A stretch of DNA of 64,000 nucleotides from positions 93,778,412-93,842,411 of the forward strand of contig CM060962.1 of the NCBI GenBank assembly GCA_030765045.1, read 5' to 3'. Shown here piece after piece: positions 58,228 through 64,000 of the stretch (positions are counted from its first letter, which is position 1; every line of letters starts with the position of its first letter). This DNA comes from Tenodera sinensis (lineage: Eukaryota; Arthropoda; Insecta; Mantodea; Mantidae). Position numbers and translations under genes: made by a program. The notes under the pieces were generated by a model. The model saw only the letters and a list, made by a program, of their open reading frames with translations. It was not told the DNA's origin and did no database searches.

Positions 58228-59335
58228 CTTACCTGCATCACAACAGATGTTGAAACTGATGACCTTCAACACGAACACATTCCCTATATGTCCTAAGACA
58301 ATTCTGGTTTACTCGCAAAAGTTCATGTTGACCAACTGCCTGTATATCTCTCTTGATACTGTCCTTCAATTCTTGTAACGTGAATGTATATGATGCATAC
58401 ACTTTATTCTTTAACATTCCCCATAAATAAAAATCACATGGAGATAGATTTCAATGGTTGACAATTATTCTGTCCCCATATGCACTTCACAATCCATACA
58501 CATGACCTGTTCTATATATTACTCTATGTTTTGTGCTTTTATATTCTGAGTTTTCTTCAGTTAAAGAGAGTTTAGAAAAATGTTTATAGAATGCCATCAC
58601 TGGAACTTATATACATTATTTTTACATGTCTCAAGAACATGCATGTAAGAGGTTTTGCTGCTCTGTTTGCTCCAGCTTGAGTTATTAATTTGTTTCAGTT
58701 GCTCGGGGCGCGATTTCTTGGAGACATTTTTGACGTCTGGCACAAATCTAGCAAGAAAAAAGAGGATGCTCTTTTAAATTATGTTCTGGAGAAAAGTGGT
58801 ATTGAAAATCCCTCCAAGGCTTTGTGTGTTAATTAAACACATTATGTACATTTGCTCTTTCTGAATGTGAATGTCCACTAGTCAACATGCAATAGATGGT
58901 GGATCAAGTTTATGGAAAACACTAAGGATTAGCTTGACCAAATTGCTAGTCATTCATCCTGAAGATGGGAGAGATGTACACTCCCGAAACGTTGATGTCT
59001 TTTCATCACTACACCTGGCTCGAAGCCCGAGAGCATCTTGAATAGTTTATTTCTTGTTAGTTGTGGAAAAAATATTTAAAATAGAATTTACATAAATGTT
59101 TGAATCAATTGTTGTGTCATAAATATGAGACTGATAATTCTACGCATGGTGAGGAACTTCAAGAATAATATGGTGATTTTTGGTAGCCCAGTATCAATTG
59201 TTCTGAGTAGAAACTTTACCTTGAAGATAAAACCATGCTTCATCAGTGAAGAACATTAAAGGTGGGTCCAAAACGTCATTATGAATGGACTGCTAAAACC
59301 AATTGCCATTATTAACCCTACTTACAGGATCTTGT
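58228..59335 (-). pseudogene. IS630/mariner-type transposase, decayed, interrupted by an insertion
   Basis: At 59335..59060 minus frames give DPPLMFFTDEAWFYLQGKVS (first catalytic Asp in TDEAWF), QNN-stop-YWATKNHHIILEV and IYDTTIDSNIYVNSILNIF. The protein resumes at about 58600 with LSLTEEN, then DRIIVNH and LSPCDFYLWGMLKNKVYASY (last catalytic Asp), then QHELLRVNQNCLRTYRECVR and VEGHQFQHLL with a stop at 58228. The ~450 bases between (about 58611..59055) are unrelated. This is a common insect transposon type. The second Asp region is not preserved. Confidence 0.8.
58611..59055 (+). mobile_element. Insertion with Penelope-like terminal sequence and an open segment
   Basis: The + strand end holds CATCCTGAAGATGGGAGAGA, CTCCCGAAACGTTGATG and CGAAGCCCGAGAGCATC, a layout often seen at ends of Penelope-like elements. 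The first part holds an open frame of 46 codons at 58698..58838 after an acceptor-like TTTGTTTCAG. Family and boundaries are tentative. Confidence 0.4.
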
Positions 59336-59404
59336 GGTTGTAAAGCATAAAGTTTTAAGTTTCAGAATTTTCGCTGCCACGAAAGCTGACATCTTGGAAA
59401 TGTT

Positions 59405-59613
59405 AATCACTTGTGATAAACTTCTTAGTGATTTTTATTTTTGGGGTATATTAAAGAATAATGTGTAAGCATCAAATTTGCATACATTACAAGAATTGGA
59501 CAATATCACATGAGAAATACAGGCAGTCAACATGAACTTTTGCAAGTAAACCAGAATTGTTTTCGGACATATAGGGAATGTGTTCCATTAAAGGCCATCA
59601 ATTTCAACATCTG
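59405..59613 (+). pseudogene. C-terminal fragment of the same transposase family, opposite strand
   Basis: Plus-strand frames give LSDFYFWGILKNNV-stop, ASNLHTLQELDNIT-stop, EIQAV, then after a frameshift QHELLQVNQNCFRTYRECV. This matches the C-terminus of the minus-strand copy ending at 58228. It lies head-to-head with that copy. Confidence 0.75.
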
Positions 59614-60796
59614 TTGTGATTCAAGTAAGTCTAATGCAAGTTAGTGTTCCATACCCGAGACTTGCTGGTCCTTTACACATAACTCTGGCAGAGAGCCCGC
59701 AGGTCCTTGCCCAGTACAGTGCTACCATGGAGTGGTCTGGTTGGTCTGAGAACACATGGTACAAGTTATAAAAATAATGAAAATACAAAAGCAAAAAATC
59801 TAACACTTTCATATTTTTTATCAAATGTTACTAGTGTATTACCTTTAATAGTATTGCTATCTAAGTAATTGCTGATAATGCCATACTTAAAAAAAAGAGA
59901 AGGGGGACCATAAAACAGAACTAAATATTCCAAAGAAAGAGTGTGGTTAAGTTAACCTGAATTTTAAAGGTAAGAGAAAGTCACTCTAGCATAGGTAAAA
60001 GGTTTTGTTTTTCTTTACATTTGAATATCACAAAGCTCTTAAAAATGTATAATGAGAGAATTTCTGATTCATTAGAAGGTAAAAGAAGTGGTGTTTCAGC
60101 AATATCTTCAATATAAATTTTAATTTGGGACTGGGTGATGCTGAAGTGAAGTATAAGTTGCATAGTTACTGTAGAATGAAATATGAAATCAAGCTCATTA
60201 TTTCCAGCAAAAGTCTTGGAGTGTAAGCAGAGCTGCTACATACAAAATAGAAGCAAAACACTTTTATAAAATTTTGAATGATACAACTTCCAAACAGCTT
60301 GTCTTGCTGTTTTTATCTACAAGTTCAACCATTGCCAAAACTTGTTATTGGCATGCTAGATAAAGCATGGCAATTGTCATATTATGCTTCTACAATACAG
60401 ACATTGAGATAGCTTCTATTACTGGACTAAAAAACAGGCTGGTCATGGATCAAATGAAGTAGCTTCAGCTTTGATATTTTAAATGCTCTAAGTATCAACA
60501 AGAAGAACATAATTTCAATTATAAGATAATTTTCTGATGGCTGCACTGGGCAGCATGCAACTGCATATAATTCATTCTTCACACTCATTTGAAGGGGCAT
60601 TTCCAATTTAATGTAATTTCTACTTGCCAACTGCCTATTCGGCACAATAGAGAAATATTTTCTGCAACATCTTATGCATTAACTTCATTATCATGACATT
60701 TATCGGACAGTGGGAAAACACGGTGTATTAAAGTTTAAAGGACCTCTGCCATAATTTAAAGAAGCCAGTGGACATAGGATGCTTAGAATGAATAAT
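59614..60796. other. Non-coding sequence, nothing recognised
   Basis: AT-rich sequence between transposase fragments. No gene was recognised. Confidence 0.5.
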
Positions 60797-61125
60797 ATGA
60801 GGGTGATTTAAATATAAATGGTAATTTATTGATTAAACATATACACAAGTAACACCTGCATTCTTTCTCTACGCAGTTTCTTTCATCCTCTACACATTAT
60901 TTCCAAAAATTTGGAAGCTTGAATATTCCTTGCTCAAAACATGTTTGGGGGCATGTCATTATTCAATTGTGCACATGCTCCACAATGTCTTCATTGTTTT
61001 TTAATTTTTCCCATCCAGGCCATTCTTTCATGGGCACAAACAAAAACTAGCCCAGAAGGGATACGTCTGGACTGTAGGTGGTCAAGGATTTCCCAGTGCA
61101 TGTCCTCCAATATATCCCTTATCTA
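60797..61125 (-). pseudogene. mariner-type transposase C-terminal fragment
   Basis: Minus-strand frames give HWEILDH, then LKNNEDIVEHVHN, and CFEQGIFKLP, blocks like the end of mariner transposases. The region ends near a terminus-like TATGAGGGTGATTTAAAT at 60797. The last catalytic Asp region is not clear, and several frameshifts are present. Confidence 0.5.
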
Positions 61126-61142
61126 ATTTGTGGTTATTTGTG

Positions 61143-61200
61143 TATTAAGTATTTTGCTTAATGAATTATTCATTAAGTATTTTGCTTAATGAATTATTCA
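61143..61200. repeat. Tandem duplication, 2 x 28 bp
   Basis: ATTAAGTATTTTGCTTAAT followed by GAATTATTC occurs twice in a row. The first 19 bases are also nearly palindromic. Confidence 0.85.
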
Positions 61201-61413
61201 AAATGTTCCTATTGCCTAATGTTTAACATTACTGAGTGCTAGATTAAACAAGCACATAACACACAAATCCCACATACATATATTAAACATTTAATTGAAA
61301 ATATTATGGATATAATTTGTTTGGTTAAATAATGCTTATGTTTAAACAAACAAAAATAGATTTTAGACATATTTTATTATGCATTTAAGTATGCATAAAT
61401 GTGTGCATTTGCA

Positions 61414-63850
<2,437 letters not shown>

Positions 63851-64000
63851 ATTATTGCATGCCCCATTCCATATGAATACTACATGCTTGAATTTATTTA
63901 TTTACATACAAATTACATTTTATATATACATGTACATATTGTTGGTGATGTTCTATTTGAACATTTACATCTTTATTTACCTCTAATTTTTTATCTACCT

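Noticed and set aside
54401..61000. Possible upstream exons (IIIS1-S4) of the channel
   Set aside because: No minus-strand segment matched the conserved S4 Arg/Lys pattern or the NRAKGLK join expected before IIIS5. They should lie beyond base 64000.

Overview
This window is animal DNA, most likely from an insect with a large, repeat-rich genome. It contains part of one gene, the Cav1 (L-type) voltage-gated calcium channel alpha-1 subunit, orthologue of Drosophila Ca-alpha1D, read on the minus strand. Seven short exons were found by conserved protein sequence and by AG/GT splice sites with matching phases. They encode domain III S5 to S6 and domain IV S1 to S3. Two of them (52898..53005 and 51063..51170) are alternative copies of the same IIIS5 exon. 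One copy plus the five other exons gives 864 nt, 288 codons, with no frame break. The 5' part of the gene (domains I, II and IIIS1-S4) should lie beyond base 64000, and IVS4 onward should lie below base 1.

Layout from low to high coordinates: IVS3 exon (1632..1715); IVS1-S2 exon (2428..2697); a Tc1/mariner-type MITE 49 bases from a splice donor; IIIS6 exon (4948..5149). A 24-kb intron follows (5150..29415). It holds a mariner element, a SINE whose 3' tail has grown into a 2.35-kb minisatellite, a second SINE, a P element of 3.3 kb with THAP-domain transposase, a pogo-like element, decayed LINEs and a Penelope-like (GIY-YIG) relic. Next are the pore-loop exon (29416..29562) and a 53-base exon (30442..30494). 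A 20.6-kb intron (30495..51062) holds a SINE, LINE pieces, a foldback element, a BED-finger fragment, an RNase H-bearing LINE, a Tc1-like element and two more SINE copies. The IIIS5 exon pair follows, separated by an intron with a perfect 124-bp tandem duplication and preceded on the sense strand by a ~0.9-kb polypyrimidine minisatellite. The last 11 kb holds transposase fragments and an uninterrupted 2.4-kb (TG)n tract.

Only the channel gene looks functional. All recognised transposase and reverse-transcriptase genes carry stops, frameshifts or catalytic substitutions. The most interesting points are the duplicated IIIS5 exons with their pyrimidine-rich surroundings, and the evidence from target-site duplications that one giant minisatellite is the expanded tail of a single SINE insertion. 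Gene and family names come from recognition by eye; no database search was run.
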